The notes: generated by a model from the letters alone, not told the origin. Shown: positions 40,353-50,088, numbered from the stretch's first letter. The stretch: DNA of 64,000 nt from an uncultured Muribaculaceae bacterium (GCA_947627615.1 CANQWS010000007.1:24411-88410); one strand, 5' to 3'. Numbers and translations are program-made.

Positions 40353-40577
40353 ATGACTATCGAGGAGGCGTATCAGAGTTACGGGAGTCTTACGTATGAG
40401 ACGAGTGTCGGGTGCAATCTGTTATGGTTGTGCCGTGAGTTGTACGGGAGTGATTCTAGTTATTACCGTCGGATTCTTCGCGTATTGAATCCTCGTATTA
40501 ACTGGCTTTCTATTCCTAGTGGTGTTTCTATAAGTTATCTGAGTCCGGACATTGTTTCGGGCTTGCGTTTGCAGTAG
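40353..40577 (+). CDS. LysM-like baseplate protein (gp53/tail protein X type)
   Basis: 74 residues. NLLWLCRELYGSDSSYYRRILRVLNPRINWLSIPSGVSISYL has the LysM-like pattern (opening helix, second helix with NP, closing strand with P-G) seen in small baseplate proteins that link the hub to tape measure or wedges. Spacing to both neighbours is about 10-25 bases within the baseplate operon. Confidence 0.75.
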   Translation: MTIEEAYQSYGSLTYETSVGCNLLWLCRELYGSDSSYYRRILRVLNPRINWLSIPSGVSISYLSPDIVSGLRLQ

Positions 40578-40588
40578 GGGTCTTTAGT

Positions 40589-41509
40589 ATGAGTTCCTTG
40601 ATCTTACGTGTTGGTTCTTCTGAGTTTACTCCTACGTCGTGGAGTTTCGAGGAGAGTGTTTGGAAGTACTGCCCGGAGTTACGGTTTACGCTTCGTTCGG
40701 CTTTGCCTAGTGATGTTTTCACGTTTGGCGACAGCGACGTTTCGTGGGTTGTTATTTCGTGCGTGGGGTCGGGTGATGATAAGTATGACTATGTATGCTA
40801 CCCTAAGAGCTTCTGGGATCAGTGTAACGTTGTTAGCGACTGCGTTAATGGTGATTACACGTTGCCGGAGTTGTGTAGTGTTCTGGGTCTTCCTTTTTAT
40901 AATGGTCATAGTGGTAGTAGCTTTTCGCGCTTCCGTTGGGTTCTGCCCCGTCTTCGTGGTATTAAGTTGCTTGATGCCTTGACGCTTGGGGGCGCGTGCC
41001 TCGGTGGTGGTTGTAGTACTTTGCACTACGACGCTTCCGGGGGTTATATCTTTAATGATCTTCTGTTGTGGAGTTCTAGTGATCTTAGTAGCAGTAGGTT
41101 TAGCTTTTTAGGCCGAGGTGGTAGTCCTAGTCTTGACCGTGGTTGGCAGACGGATGTTCCGGGGGTTGTTGACTTTTACTTCGACGGTGATGGTGGCGTT
41201 GGTTCGCTTCGTCGTGAGCTTTTTCGTGGTGGGAGCGGCGTTGGCGGCTTTCATCTGTATATGAGTAATGACAGCGTTTGTGAGCGTCGCGTTTGGGAGA
41301 GCCGTAATCGTTTCTGGCGTTCCTTCTTCCGTGGTAGCTTGGTCCAGTTTAGCGGTGTCCAGATTGTCGGGGGTTATATCGGTGTTGGGTGCTTGTGTCG
41401 CCATATGGACGCCGTAGGGGAATCGGGCCGTGGTTACATCTGCTGTGGTTATCGTACTGCTTATAGTGGTTCTGTTCAGGATATAACGCTGGATTGCGTT
41501 TTGGTTTGA
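40589..41509 (+). CDS. Baseplate hub protein (gp27/gpD-like)
   Basis: 306 residues. It starts with SSLILRVGSSEFTPTSWSFEESV, then beta-rich tube-like domains; NGDYTLPELCSVLGLPFYNGHSG fits the inserted small domain of late-control-D/gp27-type hubs. Located between the LysM protein and the OB-fold spike, the constant order in contractile tails. Catalytic residues are not expected. The fold assignment is from context and pattern. Confidence 0.6.
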   Translation: MSSLILRVGSSEFTPTSWSFEESVWKYCPELRFTLRSALPSDVFTFGDSDVSWVVISCVGSGDDKYDYVCYPKSFWDQCNVVSDCVNGDYTLPELCSVLGLPFYNGHSGSSFSRFRWVLPRLRGIKLLDALTLGGACLGGGCSTLHYDASGGYIFNDLLLWSSSDLSSSRFSFLGRGGSPSLDRGWQTDVPGVVDFYFDGDGGVGSLRRELFRGGSGVGGFHLYMSNDSVCERRVWESRNRFWRSFFRGSLVQFSGVQIVGGYIGVGCLCRHMDAVGESGRGYICCGYRTAYSGSVQDITLDCVLV

Positions 41510-41559
41510 TTTGTCCTTCGTTGTAGGTTTGTGAGTTGTTCTCCTTATTTGTTGTAGGG

Positions 41560-42093
41560 ATGTTGATAAAGGCTTTGGTTGTAGGCGGTAGTTCTAGTGA
41601 TCCGTCTGGTGAGGGTCGTGTTGAGCTACGGAGTTCTAATGTCTGGGCTCGGAGTTTGCGTATTCCGGTTGTGGGTAATGCGCCTTTGAATGAGGGTGAC
41701 GTTGTCTTTGTCGATGTTAGTAATGGCTACGACAGTCCTTTGGTTCTGGGTCGTAGCCGTGACGGTTCATGGAGTACGCATGCTACGGATTCTGCTTCGG
41801 GTTATAACGTTCTGTGGGAGAGTGTGAGTAGTGATGGTTCTACATGGGGTGTTGCGTACACTGTAGGTTCCTCGTTTGTTTATGAGAATAGCAGTGGTTT
41901 TGTTTTTCGGAGTACGGATGGTAATGTTGTAGTGCACGATGGTTCTAATCGTGGCGTTGTTAACATTGCGTCTTTGGAGTCCTTCATGCAGGCGGTATTG
42001 AAGGATTTGGTTGCAGTTGGTAGTGGTACCAATACGGTTTCTTACTTTGGCAAGGAGTACTACGAGTTGGAGGATAAGACGTTCACGCATTAA
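41560..42093 (+). CDS. OB-fold central spike/hub protein (gpV/gp5-like)
   Basis: 177 residues from ATG 41560. Residues about 20-75 (GRVELRSSNVWARSLRIPVVGNAPLNEGDVVFVDVSNGYDSPLVLGR) show the classic spike OB fold with the concluding SPLVLGR, followed by beta segments and a C-terminal helix (SLESFMQAVLKDLVAVG). It forms the base of the membrane-piercing needle. No lysozyme domain is fused; the peptidoglycan-cutting function is in the separate M23 gene. Confidence 0.75.
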   Translation: MLIKALVVGGSSSDPSGEGRVELRSSNVWARSLRIPVVGNAPLNEGDVVFVDVSNGYDSPLVLGRSRDGSWSTHATDSASGYNVLWESVSSDGSTWGVAYTVGSSFVYENSSGFVFRSTDGNVVVHDGSNRGVVNIASLESFMQAVLKDLVAVGSGTNTVSYFGKEYYELEDKTFTH

Positions 42094-42105
42094 TTGGGGG
42101 TGATT

Positions 42106-42657
42106 ATGGCAGTTCCTTTTGGTTTGGATGTTGATGTTTGTATCGACGCTAAGTATTCGGCGTCTTTGGATAAGTCGGAGGAGAGTGTTCCGGACGATCC
42201 TGAGGAGGGTAAGCGTCGTCGTTCTGCGCTGCGCGAGATGATCAAGGACGCGGCGAAGGATTACATTAATCGCAAGTTGGATAAGCTTGACTCACAGTGG
42301 GAGAAGTTAGGCGACTCTCTCTCTAAGGTTAAATCCTCCGCGGAGACGGTTTTGACGGGTTCTGCGACGGGTACCGCGACGGAGGCTGCGGGTACCGCTT
42401 TGACGGGTCCTCCGCCTACTCCGGCTTCTCCAGCAGGTGCGGGTATTAAGCTTGCGGGCAGTGGTCTTCGTCAGGCTGCTTCGGGTGCTAAGGACTCTTT
42501 GGGTGCCGCCTTGAATGATGCCTCGGTCTTGCTTGGTGACTGCCGTGACTTGTGCGACGAGCTTGGGGTTACGCAGTTGCCTGCCGTGTCTAATGGTCTA
42601 GCTACTATTGAGAATCCCATTAGTGTTGCCGCAGCCGCCATTTCGGCTATTCCTTGA
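42106..42657 (+). CDS. Low-complexity baseplate-region protein
   Basis: 183 residues from ATG 42106. A charged helix (KRRRSALREMIKDAAKDYINRKLDKLDSQWEKLG) is followed by an Ala/Gly/Thr/Pro-rich tail. No enzyme motif. It ends the first baseplate transcript and is followed by a strong terminator. It could be a tip, chaperone or linker protein; role not determinable. Confidence 0.6.
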   Translation: MAVPFGLDVDVCIDAKYSASLDKSEESVPDDPEEGKRRRSALREMIKDAAKDYINRKLDKLDSQWEKLGDSLSKVKSSAETVLTGSATGTATEAAGTALTGPPPTPASPAGAGIKLAGSGLRQAASGAKDSLGAALNDASVLLGDCRDLCDELGVTQLPAVSNGLATIENPISVAAAAISAIP

Positions 42658-42683
42658 TGGGGTTGTATGGTTTTTGTGGTCTA

Positions 42684-42722
42684 AGCCTCCGCGGTCCAGT
42701 TGTGCCGCTGCGGGGGCTTTTT
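42684..42722 (+). terminator. Terminator within the baseplate cluster
   Basis: Imperfect GC-rich stem AGCCTCCGCGG / CCGCTGCGGGGGCT followed by TTTTT. Confidence 0.85.
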
Positions 42723-42731
42723 GGTTTTGTG

Positions 42732-42744
42732 CAATTATATATCC
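42732..42744 (+). promoter_or_regulatory. Late promoter element (copy 8)
   Basis: CAATTATATATCC followed by CATAAAT, 16 bases before ATG 42761, directly after a terminator. Confidence 0.88.
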
Positions 42745-42760
42745 CATAAATCGATGCTTC

Positions 42761-43075
42761 ATGGATTTTCCGTTGGTTTTGTCGGACACTTCTACGTTGA
42801 GTTTCGTCTATGGTTATGACGAGCTTAAGCAGGCTTTGTACTTGCTGTTGAAGACGTGGTATGGTCGCTTTCTGCAGAGTCCTGTTATAGGTTCCCGTGT
42901 TTCGCCGCACGTTGTCGAGGAGCTTACGTTGCGTGCGGGTATTTCGGCTACGATCACGCAGTTGCGTGGTTGTACTTGTGAGGACGTCCGTGTTAGTGGT
43001 GATAACGTTGTTGTCCGTGTTTCCTACGGTGGTCGCCTTGATGATTTTGAGTATTCGCTGAGTTCGTTTAACTAA
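42761..43075 (+). CDS. Baseplate wedge protein (gp25/gpW-like)
   Basis: 104 residues from ATG 42761. The pattern fits the gp25 family: a long helix GYDELKQALYLLLKTWYGRFLQSPVIGSRV, then VVEELTLRAGISATITQLRG and a closing beta part (VRVSGDNVVVRVSYGG). gp25-like proteins are the conserved sheath-linked wedge component. It is followed by the gp6-like gene, as in all contractile systems. Confidence 0.75.
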   Translation: MDFPLVLSDTSTLSFVYGYDELKQALYLLLKTWYGRFLQSPVIGSRVSPHVVEELTLRAGISATITQLRGCTCEDVRVSGDNVVVRVSYGGRLDDFEYSLSSFN

Positions 43076-43089
43076 TTGTCTATAATTGC

Positions 43090-45822
43090 ATGGCTCGTCC
43101 TATAGAGGAGATATATAATTCGCTTGTATCGAAGGTTTCGTCGCAGAGTGGTTCTTCGTGGTCTTCGTTGAAGGACAGTATGGTTGGCAAGGAGCTTTTG
43201 TGGTTCGGTGCTAACATTGAGTCGGATGCTGAGGTTCTGAGTGATGCTGTTAATGGTGTTGTATCGCTTGCCCGGTATAGTGCCGATCAGCTTATCTCGT
43301 ATGCTTACACGCAGGATGTTCCTTTGGACTTGAGCCGTCCGTCGTCGGTTAAGGTTGGGTTCCGTGGTCTTCCGGGCGGTCGTGCGGTTGTGTGTGCTCC
43401 TTTCCAGTTGTGCCTTACGATTGGGACGCTTTCGTTCTATAATATCGAGTACTGCCGCACGGATTCGGAGGTTACTCTTTATCAGGGTATCCCTATGCAG
43501 ATGCTTTCGGGCTCGTCTATGGTCCTTCCTTTTACGGTTCCGGGAAACCGTGTTACGCCGTGGAAGTTGTACTTGGAGCTTCAGTCGGGTTCTTTCCAGA
43601 GCAGTTACGTTAAGTTGGGTTCGGATGTTCTGTCTTCCAGTGTCTGGGTTTTCGCTCAGGCCCAGAGTAGCTCTACGAGTGACGTTGTGAGTCCGGTCTT
43701 TCCTTATACGAGTTATAATGCGTCTTTGTCGTCTCCGCAGGCTAAGTTGTACAAGGTCCGTGCCTTGTGGGATTATACGACGTGCGTTCTGTTCGGTGAT
43801 AGTAACTGGGCGCAGCCTGTTTTGCCGTCGCAGTATAATTATACGGTTGTTTGGCTTCAGGGGACCTATAATAGGTTCACTGTATCTTCGGGCAGTCGCC
43901 TTGAGGTTACGACGCCGAGTTATACGGGTTCTTTGCCGCTTTTGTCGTCTTCGGACTCCTCGGATCTTGGGTTCTATGTTTCGTCGTCACAGGATGGCGA
44001 GACGCAGTCGTTATCATATGCCCGCAATTACCTTCTTAGTGAGGTTTTCAAGAATTCGGGTATTGTCACAGAGTCCCAGATTCGTAATTTCGTATTGAGC
44101 TTTCCTAGTGTCCAGAGTTGCTGGCTTGATGTTTCTCCGGGAGTTATTTCCATTTATGTTAAGCCCACGCATGAGGGCGATAGTGCCTTTGAGTTCTTGA
44201 CGGATTACTTGTATCAGTACGGGGTTCCGGGTCCTAAGTATAGCACTAGTGTCTCCCAGCCGTTGCTGTTCACGGTTGTTCTGCATGATGTTAGTAGTGC
44301 TGGTTCGAGCCAGCTTCCACGTGCTATGTCTTTGCTTCGGGAGTTGTACTCGTACGATAATGTCACGTTGTCGACACAGGTTTCGAGTGCTTTGATCCAG
44401 CAGGAGCTTACGTTGCAGGGTATCTCGGGTATTACGGCTACGATTCGTGCCATTGAGGAGCTTACGGAGGAGGTTTCGAACTCTTTGGTTCTGCGGTCTT
44501 TGCCGTCGGAGGGTACTATTGTGCTGTACGACGCTTCGGGGCTTGTTTTGGGCTTTGACTCTACGGGCCGCTTTAAGGAGTATGTGATCTTAGATTCCGG
44601 CCTTAGTAACGCCTTGAACGCTGCCGATGTTTCGATGTCGGGTTTGGGTGATTACGTTTGGCTTGGCGGGGGCAGCGTAAGTTACTTGGTATCACTGGAT
44701 GATGGGCGCCTTCTTCTTTCGGACTCGTCTGTAGCGCTTCCGCCTTTGTCGGCATCTTTTGCTCCTTATGGTAGTGGCTTGTACGCTATGTGGTATGATG
44801 GGGTCGATAATGGTACGGATGCTAAGCTTGTTCGTTTGTATCAGGATTCGAGTGTTTTCCATTCGGGTAAGTATTCTATCTTCTCTCATCCGTCGTATGT
44901 TACTCCGCTTTCTAACGGTGTCGGGGGTGTTGACTTCGTAGTTCGTCCCGATTCGTCGTTTACGGTTAACGGTGTTCTTGGTGTTAGTGGTTCGGGGCCG
45001 TCTTCGGATAGCCTTATTTGCTCTGTCACCTCTACTCAGAGTGTTACGGTCGGTGAGTCTACTTATTATCCTAGTGGTCTTGCTCGCTACCGCCGCACGG
45101 GCAGCAATTATTACTATGACTTGACGTTGTTGTTGTCTGCTACTCCTGCATCTTATGTGAATGCTTCGGCTTTTTATAATGGGGTATGGTATATGCCTTT
45201 GACGGATATGTCTTCGTCGGAGGCGGGTCTTACGGGCTTTGACATCTATGCTCCAGATGGGTCTTCTATTGGTGACGGTAGTTCCAACTGGTCTAAGAGC
45301 CTTAGCTTGACTATGCTTAATGCAGGTGTTGGGTCTTTGGAGGGTGCTACACCTTTGTCGCTTCGTGTTGTTGATCCGTCTACGATGTATGCGTTGTATA
45401 CACGTGGTTCGGGTGACAGTTTGAAGTACTACTTCGGTGTTGTTTACTTCGTCATTTCCGTTTCGGAGTCTTCGGAGTTCCGTTACAGATTGATCTCGGA
45501 GGTTGAGTTCGATGCTTCGGCTTACCCGTCTTCTATTTTGTCTGCTTCGAGTGGTTTGGTCACGCTTGGCGGCTTAGTTAACGGCAGTCGTCTTTTCTGG
45601 TCGGGTTCTGCTTCGAGCATTACGGCTTCAGGTTATTCGACACTTGGTGCTGGCTTGAGTTCGAGTTTGGTTTTGTCTACGGTAGGTAGTGTTGACTATT
45701 CGACGGGTACGATCTACGGTTTGGTTGGCGGTGGTCTTGGTGAGTACGTGGAGTACGAGATTGCTTCCACGCTTACGGGCGGTACTACTTATCCTTTGTT
45801 GTCGGACGTTGTTGTAGATTAG
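43090..45822 (+). CDS. Large baseplate wedge protein (gp6/gpJ-like)
   Basis: 910 residues. The N-terminus (EEIYNSLVSKVSSQSGSSWS ... ELLWFGANIESDAEVLSDAV ... QLISYAYTQDVPLDLSRP) and the central part (LSTQVSSALIQQELTLQGISGITATIRAIEEL) match the baseplate-J/gp6 layout. Roughly the last 430 residues are beta-rich with repeated GLYAMWYDG-like and VYFVISVSESS-like strands, perhaps a propeller-like extension exposed on the baseplate. It lies between gp25-like and gp7-like positions. Confidence 0.75.
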   Translation: MARPIEEIYNSLVSKVSSQSGSSWSSLKDSMVGKELLWFGANIESDAEVLSDAVNGVVSLARYSADQLISYAYTQDVPLDLSRPSSVKVGFRGLPGGRAVVCAPFQLCLTIGTLSFYNIEYCRTDSEVTLYQGIPMQMLSGSSMVLPFTVPGNRVTPWKLYLELQSGSFQSSYVKLGSDVLSSSVWVFAQAQSSSTSDVVSPVFPYTSYNASLSSPQAKLYKVRALWDYTTCVLFGDSNWAQPVLPSQYNYTVVWLQGTYNRFTVSSGSRLEVTTPSYTGSLPLLSSSDSSDLGFYVSSSQDGETQSLSYARNYLLSEVFKNSGIVTESQIRNFVLSFPSVQSCWLDVSPGVISIYVKPTHEGDSAFEFLTDYLYQYGVPGPKYSTSVSQPLLFTVVLHDVSSAGSSQLPRAMSLLRELYSYDNVTLSTQVSSALIQQELTLQGISGITATIRAIEELTEEVSNSLVLRSLPSEGTIVLYDASGLVLGFDSTGRFKEYVILDSGLSNALNAADVSMSGLGDYVWLGGGSVSYLVSLDDGRLLLSDSSVALPPLSASFAPYGSGLYAMWYDGVDNGTDAKLVRLYQDSSVFHSGKYSIFSHPSYVTPLSNGVGGVDFVVRPDSSFTVNGVLGVSGSGPSSDSLICSVTSTQSVTVGESTYYPSGLARYRRTGSNYYYDLTLLLSATPASYVNASAFYNGVWYMPLTDMSSSEAGLTGFDIYAPDGSSIGDGSSNWSKSLSLTMLNAGVGSLEGATPLSLRVVDPSTMYALYTRGSGDSLKYYFGVVYFVISVSESSEFRYRLISEVEFDASAYPSSILSASSGLVTLGGLVNGSRLFWSGSASSITASGYSTLGAGLSSSLVLSTVGSVDYSTGTIYGLVGGGLGEYVEYEIASTLTGGTTYPLLSDVVVD

Positions 45823-45828
45823 GGTATC

Positions 45829-47790
45829 ATGACTTTAGATGCTGTTCGTGAGGTTTTCCGGAGTTACTTTTTAGAGGAGCTTAGGGTTGATTCGGGTTGG
45901 GATGAGTTCTTGGAGCTTATCCTTTCGAACATGGACCTTCGTGCTCTGGACTTCATGCAGTCTAATGGGGTTCCTTATAGTATTGCTTTTAATGATTTTG
46001 GGACTCTGTTTAAGACGTCGGGTCCTTTCGTCGAGGTTCTGCATGTTTCGGATTCGTCTCGTTCCTCTGAGGGTTATACTTTGTTGGGCTTCAACATGCC
46101 GCTTCGGTCTAAGTTTCTATCGGAGTCGGGCTTGACTACGACAGACCTTCGGTGGTTTGACTTTACGGCTGCTTCTCTGATGTCGCGTCCTCAGTCTGTG
46201 AGCTATTATACGAGTACAGATTTGGATGCTGCCCCTCAGTGGTTGCTTCGTCCGTCTTGCTATTATTATGTTCCCCGGACGGAGGAGGAGGCTGTGTCGC
46301 TTGATACGCTTCAGGGTCTTTCTGTTCTTGTCGATCCGGTTGTTCCTATTACATGGTCGGAGCGTGTTGACTTGTTTACGTATGCGGATGGTAAGCCTTG
46401 CTGCTTCTTTGTCAAGATATGGGATTATGTCCATGGTGAATCCGGGGCTATTTTGCGCGATGCTGTGTCTGGGGAGTACTTCCCTACCATTCCTGCATTA
46501 CAGCTCGCCACAGTGCCCGAAACGCTTAATGGTGCTGAGATTTTGAATGCCCGCCGACGGTCGGGTGCTGGGACTTCTCTGTATGGCACTTCTCCGTATG
46601 CGTCTGCTCTGTTTGGTGCTCTGTTTGGCTTGGGTTTGAACTACGCGGAGGTTCCGTTTCGTATTTACTTGGCGAGTGATGACCGTTTAGGTACTCCTAC
46701 GGCGTCTTATTCGTCGTTCGTTGAGTTCTGGCAGGTTCTGGATGCACTTCATGACTTCTTGCCGCGGTCTGTGTTTTTGAATCCGGAGGTTGTGGGTTTG
46801 GTTTCGGCGGAGGATACACGTGTTGATGCTGTTCGTGACTATTGGGGTACGGGTGATAGTATTGTTTCGTCTTTCTCCACTAAGGATCGTCTTCGTCGCA
46901 TAGCTACTCGTTATGGTAGTATTCTTGGCTATGACAAGAAGCTTTGGGTTGTAGGGTCTAATGCTCCTTTCTCGGATTTGAACTTCTTGGGTCATGACGG
47001 GGGTGACGCTTCTGCGCCTTATATCAACACGCTGCCTACGGATATGTACTTTACGCAGTATGGTTCGTCGGCGTCGGCTCCGGGAGGGAGCGTTCGTGTT
47101 TTCTCGGATGTTGCTGCATGGGAGGCGTATGTTTACAACACTTCCGATCCTATTTACATTAGTCCGGTTACCATTAGGCTTGATTTGTCGTCATGGTCGG
47201 GTAAGCTTTTGGTTTCGCCTACCGATGGTTCTGGGGTTACGGATTACCTTGTTACTCCGGATTCTCGTCTTGGTGAGCCAGTTTACGGCATCACTAAGAA
47301 CTATGTTGACATGTCGATTCCGGATGGTTTTATCAACCGTTTAGTTCTGTCTTTTGGTGTTTCGGAGGATACTTTCATTGCTAGTCAGTTCGGTGGGGAT
47401 AGTGCTGCTGCGTCCGCTTTTCTTTCTAGACTTCAGTCTTTGCTTGAGGGTGCGGTTCCAGCCGGGGTTTCGGTTCAGGTTCTTTTTGGCACAGATGCCC
47501 ATCCCGTTACTCTCCGCTTTGCTATGGAGGTTGGTACTCCGGATTTCTTTATACGTGTTAGTCCTAGTGTTGTGACGAGTTCCGGCTCGGAGTCTTTCTC
47601 GTCTTCGGTTAGTGTTGAGTCCAATACTGCATGGCATGTGACGTCACGCGTTGCGCCTTACATTCGTGTTGGTGCGAATGAGTATGAGACTTCGAGTTCT
47701 TACACTGTAGAGTTGGGTCCTACGTCGGGGAGTCCTGCTTCAGTTTACGTTGCCACCAACTCGACTATAGTAGTTAACGGTTCAGTTTAA
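45829..47790 (+). CDS. Baseplate/tail protein with C-terminal BACON-like domain
   Basis: 653 residues. An alpha/beta N-terminal part follows the gp6-like protein, as wedge gp7/gpI-type proteins do. The last 85 residues (RVSPSVVTSSGSESFSSSVSVESNTAWHVTS ... YIRV ... YTVELGPTS) have the BACON pattern, with the diagnostic strand-Asn-Thr-x-Trp-x-Val. BACON domains are typical of Bacteroidota and their phages and are thought to bind glycans or mucin. This could put an adhesion domain at the tail tip. Confidence 0.65.
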   Translation: MTLDAVREVFRSYFLEELRVDSGWDEFLELILSNMDLRALDFMQSNGVPYSIAFNDFGTLFKTSGPFVEVLHVSDSSRSSEGYTLLGFNMPLRSKFLSESGLTTTDLRWFDFTAASLMSRPQSVSYYTSTDLDAAPQWLLRPSCYYYVPRTEEEAVSLDTLQGLSVLVDPVVPITWSERVDLFTYADGKPCCFFVKIWDYVHGESGAILRDAVSGEYFPTIPALQLATVPETLNGAEILNARRRSGAGTSLYGTSPYASALFGALFGLGLNYAEVPFRIYLASDDRLGTPTASYSSFVEFWQVLDALHDFLPRSVFLNPEVVGLVSAEDTRVDAVRDYWGTGDSIVSSFSTKDRLRRIATRYGSILGYDKKLWVVGSNAPFSDLNFLGHDGGDASAPYINTLPTDMYFTQYGSSASAPGGSVRVFSDVAAWEAYVYNTSDPIYISPVTIRLDLSSWSGKLLVSPTDGSGVTDYLVTPDSRLGEPVYGITKNYVDMSIPDGFINRLVLSFGVSEDTFIASQFGGDSAAASAFLSRLQSLLEGAVPAGVSVQVLFGTDAHPVTLRFAMEVGTPDFFIRVSPSVVTSSGSESFSSSVSVESNTAWHVTSRVAPYIRVGANEYETSSSYTVELGPTSGSPASVYVATNSTIVVNGSV

Positions 47791-47804
47791 CTTTTTGTTG
47801 CATC

Positions 47805-48389
47805 ATGATAGTTAGTAGTTCTTTGCGTGCCGCGGGCACCACGTCGGTTGTTACGGAGGATGTTGTAGGTGTCCTGTCGCGCCTTATGCTTTTGCCGTCT
47901 TCGGATGATACTCGCAAGTTGTCGGACTATGCGGTTACGAATGTTCTTTACTTCAAGAGGGGCATTTTGTCTATGGCTTCGTCTCTGCTTCGCGGTGCTG
48001 CGGGTCTTACGTTCTCGGATGTCCAGCCACATGTTCTGTACTGTGACTCTTTAGCATCGGGCTTAGTTGTTTCTCAGCCGGAGCTTATTAACGAGGAGGG
48101 TATCGTTGGTTATCATACTGTTGTTACGTCCACTCTTGCTGCCGATATTCCTGTAGTAGATGATGGTCTTATTTACGGCATGGGTTTGCTTCTTGGTGGC
48201 AACACGGATAATCATAGTGCTAATTCGCAGCCTGCGAATCCGTCTTTCTACTATGGTGCGGGGACGTATGACGATATGCGCAATTACCTTTTTGTTGTTA
48301 CATTGTTTCCGGAGGACTCTCCCATTTCGAAGGAGGCGGATAAGGTTCTGACTCAGTCTTGGGATGTTCATTATATCTGTGAGCTTTAG
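47805..48389 (+). CDS. Baseplate/tail protein of unknown role
   Basis: 194 residues. It is the last gene of the tail run and ends before a terminator. Soluble alpha/beta protein with LTFSDVQPHVLYCDSLASGL and GYHTVVTSTLAADIPVVDDGLIYGMGLL; no membrane segment or enzyme motif. Position suggests a peripheral baseplate or fibre-attachment protein. Confidence 0.55.
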   Translation: MIVSSSLRAAGTTSVVTEDVVGVLSRLMLLPSSDDTRKLSDYAVTNVLYFKRGILSMASSLLRGAAGLTFSDVQPHVLYCDSLASGLVVSQPELINEEGIVGYHTVVTSTLAADIPVVDDGLIYGMGLLLGGNTDNHSANSQPANPSFYYGAGTYDDMRNYLFVVTLFPEDSPISKEADKVLTQSWDVHYICEL

Positions 48390-48420
48390 TGCTGGCTTCT
48401 TGGTTGGTACGTTTATGGAG

Positions 48421-48448
48421 GACATGGCTTCGGTCATGTCTTTTCTTT
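48421..48448 (+). terminator. Terminator closing the tail operon
   Basis: GACATG-GCTTCGGT-CATGTC followed by TTTTCTTT. Confidence 0.8.
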
Positions 48449-48455
48449 GTGTGTT

Positions 48456-50078
48456 ATGGGTAGGTTTTTTAAAGACGGTTTTCAGTTATTTCCGGAGCAG
48501 ATTGAATTGGCTAAGGGTCTTTCTAGCCGTAAGCGTGCTATCCTGATCGACAGTACGGGTAACGGCAAGACGCTTGTATGTTTATATTCCTACAGTTACT
48601 TGAAGTCGAAGGGTTTAGCAGATTGTCTTTTGGTTCTCACGCCTAAGAATGCTTATGACAAGCGGGTCTGGGCGAAGGATGCTGCGGCTCATACTCATTT
48701 GACGTCCATTTCTTTGGATGACTTCATCAAGAAGGTTTCTGGTGGTGCTGACGTTCTGGAGCTTCTGAATAGCTATGATGTTGTTTACGGCAAGCATACT
48801 CATTGCAAGACGGATTACGGTGTCCTTCGTCAGATTTATATGTCTTCTTGTAAGTTGGTTACGGTTCTTGATGAGGTCCATGCCTTCAAGAATTCGAAGG
48901 CTCAGCTTACTTCCACTATGAGTTTGCTTGTTAAGAACTGCTATGCGTTGTGGGGTGTTACTGCCACGGTGCTGAGTAAGAACTGCATGGATACCTACCA
49001 TTTGGTTAACTTCGTCTATCCTCGGTTTTTCACGTCGGTTCGTGGGTTCCAGAGCCAGTTCTGTAAGGTCGAGGAGAAGGTCATTGGTCGCAATCCGGAT
49101 AAGACTCTACGCAAGGCTCGTATCATTACGGATTATAAGGATAGCGCTGCTTTGATGGACTATCTACGTCCGGTTATGATTGTCGGCACGCCACCTGTTC
49201 CTTTGGATATTCACTTCATTGATTACACGATGTCGGCTTCTGAGCAGGACTTGTACGCTAAGGTTGCTAATGGTTTGATGTTGTCGGGCGAGAGTGATGA
49301 CGCCACTTGGATTCAGCAGGTTGTGTCGCGTTCTGAGATTCGTGAGGGTGCCGTCCGGTCGGTCAAGGACTTGGAGCGTCATAGTTCTCGTTTTATCTAT
49401 CTTCAGGCGGTCACGGATGGTTGCTTGAATTCGGATGGTACGTTTGGTGTTGGAGGTTCTCGCAAGCTGGATTCTTTACTGACGCTGGTCAGTGATATTG
49501 CTTCTCGGAACGAGTCGGTCTTGGTTTATTTCGATTTCTATTCGTCATTGGATGCAGCCATGTATCATCTTCAGCGTTCTGGTATTACGGATTCTCGCGG
49601 CAGGTCTATTGTTGTTGTTGAGTCTTCGTCTCGGAATGTCCTTAAGCCTACACAGGCTACGGAGTCGCAGTGTTCTATGAATAGTTATGTTATTCTGTGC
49701 ACCCGTGCTGCTTCGGAGTCTGCCAATTACACTTATATTAACAATGTCGTATTGTACGACGTTCCGATCACGCCTATTCCTTTCCTTCAGTTCATTGGTC
49801 GCATTACGCGCAAGACGAGTAAGTTCTTAGGTGATCTTCATCTGTGGATATTCCGCAGTGATGACATTTCGGAGTATAAGCTTCAGCTTGTAGGCTTCAA
49901 GGTTTACATGCAGGAGAAGATCAGCTTTGAGATTCATAATTTCCCGCGTGAGTATGTTAAGCCGATGTCGGACGCGGAGCACCTTCGAGTTGCAAAGCAG
50001 CATCTGCTGTGGAAGGGTCGCAAGCCGCGTCTTACGCGGTCGTCTCAGATTGTTCCGCAGGGTGTCACTCTTTTTTAG
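48456..50078 (+). CDS. SF2 helicase/ATPase (SNF2-like)
   Basis: 540 residues from ATG 48456. Motif Q-like FPEQIELA, Walker A DSTGNGKT (32-39), DEVH box in VLDEVHAFKN (about 137), motif III GVTATVLSKN, motif IV/V region (VLVYFDFYSS; VILCTRAASESANYTYINNVVLYDV) and motif VI FIGRITRKT. The layout resembles T4 UvsW/Dda-independent SNF2-like helicases that remodel DNA branches. It has no obvious nuclease domain. It lies downstream of the tail terminator with no clear promoter of its own. Confidence 0.85.
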   Translation: MGRFFKDGFQLFPEQIELAKGLSSRKRAILIDSTGNGKTLVCLYSYSYLKSKGLADCLLVLTPKNAYDKRVWAKDAAAHTHLTSISLDDFIKKVSGGADVLELLNSYDVVYGKHTHCKTDYGVLRQIYMSSCKLVTVLDEVHAFKNSKAQLTSTMSLLVKNCYALWGVTATVLSKNCMDTYHLVNFVYPRFFTSVRGFQSQFCKVEEKVIGRNPDKTLRKARIITDYKDSAALMDYLRPVMIVGTPPVPLDIHFIDYTMSASEQDLYAKVANGLMLSGESDDATWIQQVVSRSEIREGAVRSVKDLERHSSRFIYLQAVTDGCLNSDGTFGVGGSRKLDSLLTLVSDIASRNESVLVYFDFYSSLDAAMYHLQRSGITDSRGRSIVVVESSSRNVLKPTQATESQCSMNSYVILCTRAASESANYTYINNVVLYDVPITPIPFLQFIGRITRKTSKFLGDLHLWIFRSDDISEYKLQLVGFKVYMQEKISFEIHNFPREYVKPMSDAEHLRVAKQHLLWKGRKPRLTRSSQIVPQGVTLF

Positions 50079-50088
50079 CGTTTAACAT

